Of a DNA stretch of 36,089 nucleotides, positions 1 through 7,176 are shown one piece after another (the stretch's first letter is position 1; each line of letters starts with the position of its first letter). A program made the translations under genes and the position numbers. Origin of the DNA: JBKPNX01 sp046732855 (lineage in GTDB: Bacteria > Pseudomonadota > Alphaproteobacteria > Geminicoccales > Geminicoccaceae); the NCBI GenBank assembly GCA_046732855.1, contig JBKPNX010000057.1:1-36089 (forward strand), given 5' to 3'. The notes below the pieces were generated by a model. That model had not been told where the DNA came from and searched no databases. It worked only from the letters and a program-made list of their open reading frames with translations.

Positions 1-299
1 CACAGGGGGTGGCGGCTGAGCCGGGTCGGGCAGAGCGCGCACCGGCCACGCGGCGCGGCGGGGCACGTAACGGCGCCCGCGCCCAGCACGCGGCGACCAA
101 GCAGGTACCGGCTGAGCCGGAGCTGGCCGAGAGAGCGCCCGCCGAGCCGCGCCATGCCCCGCGGGCAACGAAGGCCGAACAACAGTCCCGGCGCGCCGGA
201 TCGGCGGGCCCGATCGTCGGCATGGGCGATCATGTGCCTCTGTTCATTCTCCGCCCGGTGCCGAACGTGGAGCTTCTGGCCAAGCTCACCGAGGACTGA
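1..299 (+). CDS. C-terminal tail of a protein cut by the left window edge
   Basis: The frame is open from the first bases of the window, so the GTG at position 9 is probably not the true start and the gene is cut at its 5' end. What is visible is about 70 residues of low-complexity Ala/Arg/Pro/Glu sequence followed by a hydrophobic end, GDHVPLFILRPV, and a short acidic terminus. A basic, disordered tail closed by a GxGDHxPxFxxRPV-like motif is what I recall from alphaproteobacterial RhlE-type DEAD-box RNA helicases, but no helicase motif lies inside the window, so this identity is a guess. The stop codon overlaps the next start codon by one base (TGATG), which suggests translational coupling. 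Confidence 0.45.
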   Translation, partial: QGVAAEPGRAERAPATRRGGARNGARAQHAATKQVPAEPELAERAPAEPRHAPRATKAEQQSRRAGSAGPIVGMGDHVPLFILRPVPNVELLAKLTED

Positions 300-541
300 T
301 GCAGACGATCTTCATCATGGTCAAATGCGAGCGCGGGCGCGCCTATGAGGTCGCCGACGCCGCCGTCCAGAACGTCGAGCAGGTGTCGGAGGTCCATTCG
401 ATTTCCGGCCAGTATGACCTGCTGATGAAGGTCTATCTCGACGACAAGGCGGACATCGGGCGGTTCGTCACCAGTCGCGTGCAGACCTTGGACGGCGTCC
501 AGGACACGTTTACCCTGATCGCGTTCAAGGCGTTTACCTGA
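299..541 (+). CDS. Stand-alone Lrp/AsnC ligand-binding (RAM) domain protein
   Basis: This 80-aa protein has the alternating strand/helix pattern of the RAM (Lrp/AsnC C-terminal) fold: a first strand at residues 2-9 (QTIFIMVK), a helix around 15-30, then VSEVHSISGQYDLLMKVYL at about 29-47, where Gly and Asp sit at the usual effector-site turn. There is no helix-turn-helix DNA-binding domain, so it is the small stand-alone type. Such proteins are expected to form oligomers and bind amino acids or similar small ligands, but their targets are mostly unknown. The ATG overlaps the stop of the upstream gene by one base. The Nudix gene follows after about 20 bases in the same direction. Confidence 0.85.
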   Translation: MQTIFIMVKCERGRAYEVADAAVQNVEQVSEVHSISGQYDLLMKVYLDDKADIGRFVTSRVQTLDGVQDTFTLIAFKAFT

Positions 542-563
542 GGCGCGCGCTCCGGCCGGCCAC

Positions 564-1181
564 GTGACCGATCCGCGGATCGTGGTGCTCGAGCGGACGG
601 TCGCGTACGACGGCCACTTCAAGATCCTCCGGTGCCGGCTGCGTCACCGGCTGTTCGCGGGTGGCATGAGCCGCGAGCTGGCGCGCGAAGTGTTCGAGCG
701 TGGTCATGCGGTCGCGGTGCTGCCATTCGACCCCGCGCGCAACCAGGTGGTCCTGATCGAGCAGTTCCGGATCGGCGCGTTTGGCGTGGTCGAGGATCCT
801 TGGCTGCTCGAGCCGGTGGCCGGCGTCATCGAACGCGGCGAGAGCGCCCCGGAGGTGGCCAGGCGCGAGGCTGCCGAGGAGGCCGATCTCGAACTTCTGG
901 ACCTCGTCCCCGCCTGCACCTACCTCGCCAGCCCCGGCGGCAGCACCGAGACCTGCCAGGTGTTCATCGGCCGGGTCGATGCTTCAGGCGCTGGCGGCAT
1001 CCACGGCCTAGTCGATGAGGGCGAGGACATCAAAGTGCGGGTTCTCGACCTCGATGTCGCGCTCGCGGCGCTGGACGGCGGCCGCATCCATGCGGCGACG
1101 ACGGTGATCGCGTTGCAGTGGCTCGCCCTGCACCGGGCAGAACTCACTGAGCGCTGGAGAACGAGCATTCGCGCGGGCTGA
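564..1181 (+). CDS. nudF: Nudix hydrolase, ADP-ribose pyrophosphatase type
   Basis: This 205-aa protein carries a Nudix box at residues 87-109: G87, E93, R101-E102, E105-E106. These match GX5EX7REUXEEXGU except that Asp108 takes the place of the usual Gly. The stretch LASPGGSTE at about 121-129, downstream of the box, is typical of the ADP-ribose pyrophosphatase branch, where it forms part of the substrate loop. The expected reaction is ADP-ribose to AMP plus ribose 5-phosphate in the cytosol. The N-terminal 45 residues fit the family's dimerisation strands. The start is GTG at 564. It lies 22 bases after the RAM-domain gene and is probably co-transcribed with it. Substrate preference is inferred from family similarity only. 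Confidence 0.85.
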   Translation: MTDPRIVVLERTVAYDGHFKILRCRLRHRLFAGGMSRELAREVFERGHAVAVLPFDPARNQVVLIEQFRIGAFGVVEDPWLLEPVAGVIERGESAPEVARREAAEEADLELLDLVPACTYLASPGGSTETCQVFIGRVDASGAGGIHGLVDEGEDIKVRVLDLDVALAALDGGRIHAATTVIALQWLALHRAELTERWRTSIRAG

Positions 1182-1249
1182 ATAGGCCGCGGCTGCCGGA
1201 CCCGATTTGCGCGGCGATCATTCGGACTCGGCGTGGTGGGGTAGGGTGC

Positions 1250-1897
1250 GTGCGTGAGTTTCTCCGGAACAATGGTCTTTCGCTCACTGTTTTTGCGCTC
1301 TTCCTGGCTTCCTTCATAGGTCAGGTGGCAGCCGGCTGGCACGCCCTCGGTGAAGAGCTGGCGAGCCACGGCCAGCCGCTGCCTGATCTGCGCACGTACC
1401 TTTCGGGAGGGCACTTCCTGTCGGCCACGTTCGAGAATTGGGAAAGCGAATTCCTCCAGATGGGTATTTACGTGCTGCTGACCGCGTGGCTCGTCCAAAA
1501 GGGATCGCCGGAATCGAAGGACCCCGAGGCAGGACCGGAGGAGCCGCGTGTCTCCAGCCCCGATGCCCCATGGCCGGTGCGCAAGGGTGGGTTATGGCTG
1601 TGGTTGTATGCTCACTCGCTGAGCATCACGTTTGTTCTACTCTTCGCATTGTCCTTCTGGCTTCACCTCCTGGGCAGCACTCGACGCGCCAATGAAGAGG
1701 CGTTGCTGCATGCCGCGCCCAGCGTGACCGCCGTCGAGAGGTTGGCAGACCCCGAGTTCTGGTACGAAAGCTTCCAGAACTGGCAAAGCGAATTCCTGGC
1801 GATCGGCACGCTCGTCGTCTTCGGGATTTTCCTGCGCGAGCGCGGCTCGCCCGAGTCGAAGCCGGTTCATGCGCCCCATTCCCAGACCGGCAAGTAG
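1250..1897 (+). CDS. Internally duplicated four-helix membrane protein (DUF6766-like)
   Basis: This 215-aa protein consists of two similar halves. Residues 8-22 (NGLSLTVFALFLASF) match 122-136 (HSLSITFVLLFALSF), 62-72 (ENWESEFLQMG) match 176-186 (QNWQSEFLAIG), and GSPESK occurs at both 85-90 and 199-204. Each half has two likely membrane helices, near 11-27 and 70-83, then 124-141 and 183-195, joined by a polar linker with the NW(E/Q)SEF motif just before the second helix. It resembles the uncharacterised DUF6766 family as I remember it. No catalytic motif is evident and the function is unknown. The start is GTG at 1250. It sits alone, 68 bases after the Nudix gene. Confidence 0.75.
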   Translation: MREFLRNNGLSLTVFALFLASFIGQVAAGWHALGEELASHGQPLPDLRTYLSGGHFLSATFENWESEFLQMGIYVLLTAWLVQKGSPESKDPEAGPEEPRVSSPDAPWPVRKGGLWLWLYAHSLSITFVLLFALSFWLHLLGSTRRANEEALLHAAPSVTAVERLADPEFWYESFQNWQSEFLAIGTLVVFGIFLRERGSPESKPVHAPHSQTGK

Positions 1898-2100
1898 GAC
1901 GCCGCACTGAGGTGACGCCGCGGCGCGGTGGCGTGGAGCTGCCTTGCGCCGGGCGAGCACGTTCCAGGGGTGGAGACGGATATCTCCGACCGGCAGCCGT
2001 GCCGCACCAAACATGAGCAGGTGTTAAGCAGCCAGCGCGCCGGCCTGGGTATTTTTGGTCCGCGCGTGTTCCCGAATTGCCTCGCGGCCATGGCCGGCCA

Positions 2101-2121
2101 CAGCTGGGCACGGCCCAGCTG
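2101..2121 (-). terminator. Perfect 9-bp hairpin after the cytochrome c gene
   Basis: CAGCTGGGC and GCCCAGCTG form a perfect 9-bp stem with a 3-base loop, 23 bases beyond the cytochrome c stop codon on the minus strand. No T-tract follows on that strand, so it is at best a weak or Rho-assisted terminator, or an mRNA 3'-end stabiliser. Confidence 0.4.
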
Positions 2122-2144
2122 CCGCCGGGTAGCCGCCTTTGCTG

Positions 2145-2528
2145 CTAACCGGCGGTCGCCTGTTTGAGATACGCGATCACATTGGCGACGTCCTCTGGGT
2201 TCTTCAGGCCGACGAACGCCATGCGGTTGCCTTTGACATAGCCGCGCGGATCGGCGAGGTACGCAGCCAGAGTCTGCTCGTCCCAGGTAATGCCCGAATC
2301 CTTCATCGCCTGCGAATACTTGAAGCCTTCGACGGTACCCGCGTGACGACCGAACAGGCCGACCAGATTCGGTCCGACCTTGTTCTTGGGCTCATCGACC
2401 GAGTGGCACGCCTTGCACTTGTTGAATACCGTCTCGCCTTTCGCGGCATCGCCTTGGGCAAGCGCCACGCTGCTGCAGAGCGCGAGCGTGCTCGCGACGA
2501 TTCCGGCACCGACGATGCGTGCGATCAT
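2145..2528 (-). CDS. Periplasmic class I c-type cytochrome
   Basis: This 127-aa protein begins with a signal peptide (about residues 1-24, cleaved after VALA) followed by a single class I cytochrome c domain. The haem motif CKACH is at 38-42, GPNLVGLFGR at 52-61 is the typical loop of mitochondrial-like and c2-type cytochromes, and Met103 in GNRMAF is the expected sixth iron ligand. It should shuttle electrons in the periplasm between the bc1 complex and an oxidase or another acceptor. The start codon is preceded by a strong GGGAGGAGG ribosome site. A loose promoter-like TTGACG lies about 60 bases upstream, in the CGGCTTGACGCG stretch near 2593. The gene stands alone between a hairpin and moaA. 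Confidence 0.93.
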   Translation of the reverse strand: MIARIVGAGIVASTLALCSSVALAQGDAAKGETVFNKCKACHSVDEPKNKVGPNLVGLFGRHAGTVEGFKYSQAMKDSGITWDEQTLAAYLADPRGYVKGNRMAFVGLKNPEDVANVIAYLKQATAG

Positions 2529-2749
2529 GTCCCTCCTCCCGCCAGTAGCTATTGGTTCGTGCCGCCCATTTCGCAGGAGCCCACGAGCGCGTCAAGCCGC
2601 GCCGCATGGGACCTGCTCCGGGCCTGGACGGGCGCTCGGCCAAAGACGACGCGTTGACGAAAGCAGGCCGAAGCGTGCCGCCACAGCACCGAAGCATCGT
2701 TCGAGTGTAATGCCCGACGGGCCCGATGGCGGAGCCTGGCTGCGGCCGG

Positions 2750-3742
2750 CTAACCGCCGGTGACGCTCATGTGGCGTTTCACCGCAGGCCGTTTGTGGCG
2801 CCGGTCGATCACGAAATCATGGCCCTTGGGCTTGCGCGCGATGCCCTCTAGGATCGCGGCGCGCAGCAGCTCGTTGCCCTCCGACGCACGCAGCGGCGCG
2901 CACAGGTCCGCCTCATCGTCCTGGCCCAGGCACATGTACATCCTGCCGGTGCAGGTCACCCGCACCCGATTGCACGACTCGCAGAAGTTGTGGGTGAGCG
3001 GCGTGATCAGCCCGAGCCGGCCGCCGGTCTCCTCGATGCGCACGTAGCGCGCCGGGCCGCCGGTGCGATCCGGCAGATCGGTCAGATGCCAGCGCTGCTC
3101 GAGCCGGGCGCGCACCAGCGACAGCGGCAGGTACTGGTCGGTCCGGTCGCCGTCGATGTCGCCGAGCGGCATGGTCTCGATCAGGGTCAGATCGAACCCC
3201 TCGGCGCCGCACCAGGCGATCATCCGGTCGAACTCGTCGTCGTTGACGCCTTTGAGCGCGACCATGTTGATCTTGACCTGCAGGCCGGCCGCCTTGGCCG
3301 CGGCAATCCCGGACAGCACCTTGTCGTACTTGCCCCATCGCGTGATCGCCTGAAAACGCCCCGGGTCCAGGGTGTCGAGCGAGATGTTCACCCGCCGGAC
3401 GCCGTAGCCGTAGAGTTCGGCGGCGAAGCGATCAAGCTGGCTGCCGTTGGTGGTGATGGTCAGCTCGGCGAGCGCGCCCGCGCGCAGATGCCGGCCGAGG
3501 CTCTGCACCAGGCTCATGATGTTGCGCCGGACCAGCGGCTCGCCGCCGGTCAGCCGGATCTTGCGCACGCCGAGGTCGACGAACGCCGAGCACAGCCGGT
3601 CCAGCTCCTCGAGCGTCAGCAGGTCCTTCTTCGGCAGGAAGGTCATGTCCTCGGCCATGCAGTACACGCAGCGGAAGTCGCACCGGTCCGTGACCGAGAT
3701 CCGGACGTAACTGATGGCTCGGCCGAAGGGATCGATCATCAT
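2750..3742 (-). CDS. moaA: GTP 3',8-cyclase MoaA (molybdopterin biosynthesis)
   Basis: This 330-aa radical SAM enzyme catalyses the first step of molybdenum cofactor synthesis, rearranging GTP to 3',8-cH2GTP, which MoaC then converts to cyclic pyranopterin phosphate. The N-terminal cluster motif CxxxCxxC is C21, C25 and C28. The SAM-binding RLTGGEPL is at 63-70. The second 4Fe-4S cluster, which binds GTP, is held by C254, C257 and C271 (CX2CX13C). The protein ends in Gly-Gly, the tail needed for activity in characterised MoaA. It is the only core Moco synthesis gene in the window and would supply the xanthine dehydrogenase encoded 28 kb away. It diverges from nadK. Confidence 0.97.
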   Translation of the reverse strand: MMIDPFGRAISYVRISVTDRCDFRCVYCMAEDMTFLPKKDLLTLEELDRLCSAFVDLGVRKIRLTGGEPLVRRNIMSLVQSLGRHLRAGALAELTITTNGSQLDRFAAELYGYGVRRVNISLDTLDPGRFQAITRWGKYDKVLSGIAAAKAAGLQVKINMVALKGVNDDEFDRMIAWCGAEGFDLTLIETMPLGDIDGDRTDQYLPLSLVRARLEQRWHLTDLPDRTGGPARYVRIEETGGRLGLITPLTHNFCESCNRVRVTCTGRMYMCLGQDDEADLCAPLRASEGNELLRAAILEGIARKPKGHDFVIDRRHKRPAVKRHMSVTGG

Positions 3743-3807
3743 GCCGTGTTGCGCTCCGGAGCCCCGTTCGTTGTCGCGATTTACCGCTGGCCGCGATGGC
3801 CGTGCCT

Positions 3808-3836
3808 AATCTAATGCGCTGCAGGGGATTTGTGAA
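3808..3836 (-). promoter_or_regulatory. Candidate sigma-70 promoter for moaA
   Basis: On the minus strand TTCACA (3831-3836) and TAGATT (3808-3813) are separated by exactly 17 bases. They match the -35 consensus at five of six and the -10 consensus at four of six positions. Transcription would start near 3801 and give a leader of about 60 bases, too short for a full Moco riboswitch. Confidence 0.45.
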
Positions 3837-3867
3837 CGCCCGGGCCTCGGGTGGGCACGACCGAGCC

Positions 3868-3896
3868 TTGACCGACCGAGCCCGCAACCGCACAGT
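3868..3896 (+). promoter_or_regulatory. Weak candidate promoter for nadK
   Basis: TTGACC (3868-3873) is followed after 17 bases by CACAGT (3891-3896). The -35 is good and the -10 is poor. The position about 30 bases before the nadK GTG start is suitable, but the match could be chance in this sequence. Confidence 0.25.
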
Positions 3897-3926
3897 GCCG
3901 CCCTCCACGAGCTCCCTGGAGCGCCC

Positions 3927-4697
3927 GTGAGCGAGCCAGCGACCATCGGATTTCGCGCCGCCGCCACGCCCGAGGCGCAGGCCGGCCTCACAGCGCTCAA
4001 GGCGCGCTACCACCATGTGCCGCCCGATCGCGCGGATATCGTCGTGGCGCTCGGCGGGGACGGCTTCATGCTCGAGACCCTGCACGCGTGCATCGAGCGT
4101 CCCGTGCCGATTTACGGCATGAACCTCGGCACGATCGGTTTCCTGCTCAATGCCTATCGGGAGGACCGCCTGCTCGAGCGTCTGGCGCAGGCCGCTCCGG
4201 TGCCGCTCCATCCGCTGCGCATGCGCGCGCAGTGCCGCAACGGTCAGACCGAGCACGGCCTCGGGATCAATGAGGTCTCGCTGTTCCGCCAGACCCGCCA
4301 GGCCGCCAATCTGCGCATCGAGATCGACGGCGTGATGCGCCTCGAGCAGCTGGTGTGCGACGGCATCCTGGTCGCCACTGCCGCCGGCAGCACCGCCTAC
4401 AATCTCTCTGCGCACGGGCCGATCCTGCCCGTGGGGGCCAACCTGCTGGCGCTCACGCCGATCAGCGCGTTCCGCCCGCGGCGCTGGCGCGGCGCCCTGC
4501 TGCCGAGCGACAGCCAGTTCCGGATCAGCGTGGTCGATCCGGACAAGCGCCCGGTCAGCGCGGTCGCCGACTACACCGAGATCCGCGACGTGGTCGAGGT
4601 GCGGATCTGGGAGGACCGGGACATCTCGCTCAACCTCCTGTTCGACCCCGAGCACAATCTCGAGGAGCGTATCCTGAAGGAGCAGTTCGTGCCGTAA
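3927..4697 (+). CDS. nadK: NAD kinase
   Basis: This 256-aa protein phosphorylates NAD to NADP in the cytosol and is usually essential. The GGDG motif of the NAD kinase/diacylglycerol kinase fold is at 43-46, the NE motif at 115-116, and the conserved glycine-rich GSTAYNLSAHGP at 154-165. Its short length without an N-terminal extension is typical of alphaproteobacterial NAD kinases, compared with about 290-300 residues in gamma- and betaproteobacteria. The GTG at 3927 is the best start: earlier sequence has no good ribosome site, and the protein begins directly with the first strand of the fold. It diverges from moaA across a 184-base promoter region. Confidence 0.96.
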   Translation: MSEPATIGFRAAATPEAQAGLTALKARYHHVPPDRADIVVALGGDGFMLETLHACIERPVPIYGMNLGTIGFLLNAYREDRLLERLAQAAPVPLHPLRMRAQCRNGQTEHGLGINEVSLFRQTRQAANLRIEIDGVMRLEQLVCDGILVATAAGSTAYNLSAHGPILPVGANLLALTPISAFRPRRWRGALLPSDSQFRISVVDPDKRPVSAVADYTEIRDVVEVRIWEDRDISLNLLFDPEHNLEERILKEQFVP

Positions 4698-5053
4698 GGC
4701 TGCTACAGAGCGATGGCTCGAGTTTCGCTCAAGCGAGCATGACGACGGCCCGTTCGCGCTTCACGAAGAGCCAAGCTGTTGAAATTCACGGATTTCTCGG
4801 GTTCGTTTGGTCTTCCAACGTGTACCCGCCGCTCCTTGGGCTGCCGGTTGCCTGCCGTTTCCGGCAATTCGTGATCAGTAGCACGAATGGGAATTCCTTC
4901 CAGGGCGACGCGAGAGCTTTGAATCATGCTGGAGTATGTTCCTCGGGAGGCTAGGACCCACGAGGGGCTCAACGGCGGGCGACGTGGGGTTGCAGGTGCT
5001 GCCGTGGGCGAGCCTGATCGCCGCGGCGGTCGTGGTCCGGGCGGAGTCCGCCC
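4698..5053. other. Gene-free, lower-GC stretch after nadK
   Basis: No convincing coding sequence is present. From about 4750 to 4960 the base composition drops visibly below that of the flanking genes (for example around TTGAAATTCACGG and GGGAATTCCTTCC). The stretch borders a transposase remnant, so it may be leftover mobile-element or foreign DNA. I could not find a clear terminal inverted repeat or target duplication. Confidence 0.4.
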
Positions 5054-5305
5054 TCAGCCGGTCAGCACCCGCGCGCGGCGCAGGTTCAGGGCGAGGCACA
5101 GCAGCTGCTGCTGGAGCGCATTGCGCACGAGACTGCGGTCGCACCAGCGCTTGAGCAGGGCAAAGGTGCGCTCGATGGCCGCCCGGATCACGCCGATCGC
5201 GCGATTCCTGGTGCGCCCGGCGCCATCGAGCGGCCGCTGCCCGTAGCAGCCGGTCGTGACGCTATCGGCGATGCCCTGCTCGACCAGGCGCGCCCGGGCA
5301 TCGTC
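5054..5305 (-). pseudogene. C-terminal remnant of an IS5-family transposase
   Basis: The minus-strand frame encodes about 83 residues ending LALNLRRARVLTG. They include RNRAIGVIRAAIERTFALL and RNALQQQLLCLALNLRR, the C-terminal block of IS5-family DDE transposases with the catalytic-region ERTFALLKRW motif. The N-terminal two thirds are missing: upstream the same frame runs into sequence antisense to the neighbouring reductase gene. The remnant also has an internal deletion. Related proteins have a Tyr/Arg-rich segment (WYGYRRVRY-like) between LKRW and RNALQ, while here only CDRSLV remains. It cannot encode an active transposase. The insertion lies between nadK and the reductase. Confidence 0.8.
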
Positions 5306-5349
5306 AGGCCGGCGCGCTCGGGAATGGCGGCGCCCCGGTCGGCGGCGCC

Positions 5350-6330
5350 TCAGTCCTCCTCGCCCCGGGCGATGCGCGCTTCCCAGGCGTCGTAGTCGAG
5401 GTCGGGCTCGTGGATGGCGCGCTGCTGGCGCAGCTCGCGGCCCTTGAGCAGTGCGACCAGCGCTTCGTTGTAGGGCGTCGCGATGCCGCGCGCCTTCGCC
5501 TCGCGCAGCAGCGCGCCATTCAGCGCATCGATCTCGGTGCGGCGCCCCGCCTCGACGTGCTGGAGCATCGAGGGCTTGTTGAACTTCTTGCGGCACTGCG
5601 CCTTGATCTTGGCCGGCAGGTCGGGAGTCGGCAGGCGGATGCCCTTGGCCTCGGTCACCGCCATGACTTCGGCGATGATCCGGTCCTGCAGGGCGTCGAG
5701 CTCGGGCAGGCGCGCCATCTCGCCGGCGCGCAGCCCGGTGGTCGCCGCGAGCGCGTTGATCGAGCAGTTGAGCGCGAACTTCTCCCAGATCACCGCCATG
5801 ATGTCGGGCGCGACCTCGGTCGGGAGCCCGGCATCCTGCAACGCCGCTGCGAGCTCCGCCGTACGCGGCCGCGCCGCCCCATCGGTCTCGCCGATCGTGG
5901 TCTTGCCCAGGTGGGTGAGGCGGACGTGACCCGGGCCGATGCTGGCGGCGCTGCACATGCTCGAGCCGCCGAGCACCCGCTCCTTGCCGAGCACGGCCTG
6001 GAGCTGCTCGACGTTGCCGATGCCGTTCTGGAAGGTGATCGCGCAGCCTTCGAGTGCGAGCACGTCGCGGGCGGTCGCGGCGGCCGCGCCGGTGTTGTTG
6101 GCGTCGACGAACACGATGACCAGGTCGGCGTCTTGGCCGCTCGGGCCGGTCGATGCGGCGAGCCGCACCCGCTGGTCGCCGCGCGCCCCGGACACCCGCA
6201 GCCCGTCCCGGTTGATCGCATCCACGTGCGCCTGCCAGGCATCGATCAGGCTGACCTCGTGCCCGGCGAGCGCGAGCAGCCCGCCGTAGCTGCCGCCCAT
6301 CGCGCCGGCTCCGACCACCGTGATCCTCAT
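5350..6330 (-). CDS. Ketopantoate reductase family protein (2-dehydropantoate 2-reductase)
   Basis: This 326-aa protein starts with a Rossmann NADP motif GAGAMG at residues 7-12. The C-terminal ApbA/PanE domain contains the family's catalytic lysine in WEKFALNCSINAL (Lys184), Asn188 and Asn192, and the late substrate residues Ser253 and Glu266 in KPSMLQHVEAGRRTEIDALNG. The family reduces 2-dehydropantoate to pantoate for coenzyme A synthesis, but many paralogues act on other 2-oxoacids, and no panB or panC is nearby, so the substrate is open. GGGAGGATAGG provides a ribosome site just before the ATG. The gene ends 44 bases from the IS5 remnant, which has not damaged it. Confidence 0.9.
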   Translation of the reverse strand: MRITVVGAGAMGGSYGGLLALAGHEVSLIDAWQAHVDAINRDGLRVSGARGDQRVRLAASTGPSGQDADLVIVFVDANNTGAAAATARDVLALEGCAITFQNGIGNVEQLQAVLGKERVLGGSSMCSAASIGPGHVRLTHLGKTTIGETDGAARPRTAELAAALQDAGLPTEVAPDIMAVIWEKFALNCSINALAATTGLRAGEMARLPELDALQDRIIAEVMAVTEAKGIRLPTPDLPAKIKAQCRKKFNKPSMLQHVEAGRRTEIDALNGALLREAKARGIATPYNEALVALLKGRELRQQRAIHEPDLDYDAWEARIARGEED

Positions 6331-6710
6331 GTCCTATCCTCCCCAGGCTGCAGCCGATCTTAGCCGGCGCGCAGGGGCGGGCAAGCGCGATGCGGGCAGC
6401 GGCCGCCTGGCCTCCCGAGGCTGGCGGCTCGGTGTTAGAATCGCGGGATGCGAGCCGAGAAGAGGCGGTGGCCGAGTCTGTAAAGGGGCGCTGCGCGGCG
6501 ACTTTGTAGCGACAGCCGCGCAGGGCGCCGTTGCGCCAGCGCGCGATGTGACCGGCGTCGTCGATCTCGCTCGATGGATGGCGCTTGCATCAGGCCGAGA
6601 CCGCCGCCCACGCTCGCCGGTCGGACGAACCGCTGCGGAAGGCGCTCAACCACCTCGTCGCGGCGCGCGACCGTGACCCTCGAGCTGTCGTCTGGCAAGC
6701 CGATCCGACG
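6331..6710. other. Intergenic stretch with a strong hairpin, no gene seen
   Basis: No ORF here looks like a protein. A TGTTAGAAT sequence near 6431-6440 resembles an extended -10 element on the plus strand. Downstream, CTGCGCGGC (6491-6499) pairs perfectly with GCCGCGCAG (6515-6523). Between them lies GGTGGCCGAGTCTG, which looks like a tRNA A-box, but no T-arm follows. It could be a small RNA, a decayed tRNA end or chance. Confidence 0.3.
6491..6523 (+). other. 9-bp GC-rich stem-loop
   Basis: CTGCGCGGC pairs with GCCGCGCAG around a 15-base loop, inside which TGT and ACA can add a small inner stem. There is no U-tract, so it is not a standard terminator. It lies in a gap with no coding signal, about 55 bases downstream of a -10-like TAGAAT. 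Confidence 0.35.
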
Positions 6711-6713
6711 CGA

Positions 6714-7014
6714 TCATCGCCGCCGCCGGTTGGCGCGGGCATTGAGGACATGGCGCGCCGACGCGGCGACACAGGCGACTATGGCGAGAAACGCGCAAAG
6801 CGCCACGACCATGCAGAACAGCACGAATGCGCCCAATCCGGCTTCGTTGGCAATAAGGGGGGACGCGAGCCACCCCATGGCGCAGGCGGTAAGGACGCCC
6901 AGCAAAAGCCCGATCGGGCTCCGCCGACAGGTGGCCCTTCGGATTCTGAAAGGCGCGAACGGCGATCCAGGCCGGCGCCGCCGGGAAGGCCAGGATCAAG
7001 CCCGTTTCGAGCAT
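6714..7014 (-). pseudogene. Small membrane protein ORF split by a frameshift
   Basis: Two minus-strand frames join into a plausible membrane protein. The first, from the ATG at 7014, reads MLETGLILAFPAAPAWIAVR. The second, in another frame from about 6950 down to the stop at 6714, reads SPIGLLLGVLTACAMGWL, then a second hydrophobic span with GAFVLFCMVVALCAFLAIV, and ends in an Arg-rich tail. The switch must lie near 6935-6955. The combined product would have about 100 residues and three hydrophobic segments with an Arg-rich end, like many small inner-membrane proteins. I do not recognise a family. It may be a pseudogene, a sequencing error or only coincidence. Confidence 0.35.
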
Positions 7015-7176
7015 CAGGGCGCCTTCGCCAACCTCCGCGAAGCGTAGGCAAAGGCCAGTTAGCGAACCGGCTTGCTGGCTGTCTGCAAATATTGCCGGAA
7101 GCGGTCCGAAGCGGACAGCTACTGGGTCGCCGATCCGGCCGCCGAGCCGCGTCCCCGAAGCCAGGCAGTTTCGTGA

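Noticed and set aside
3432..4655. A 407-codon minus-strand open frame across nadK and part of moaA
   Set aside because: It covers two convincing genes in other frames and has no recognisable domain itself.
6460..6560. tRNA gene suggested by an A-box-like GGTGGCCGAGT
   Set aside because: No T-arm (GTTCGAANC-like), no acceptor pairing and no anticodon stem of five pairs.
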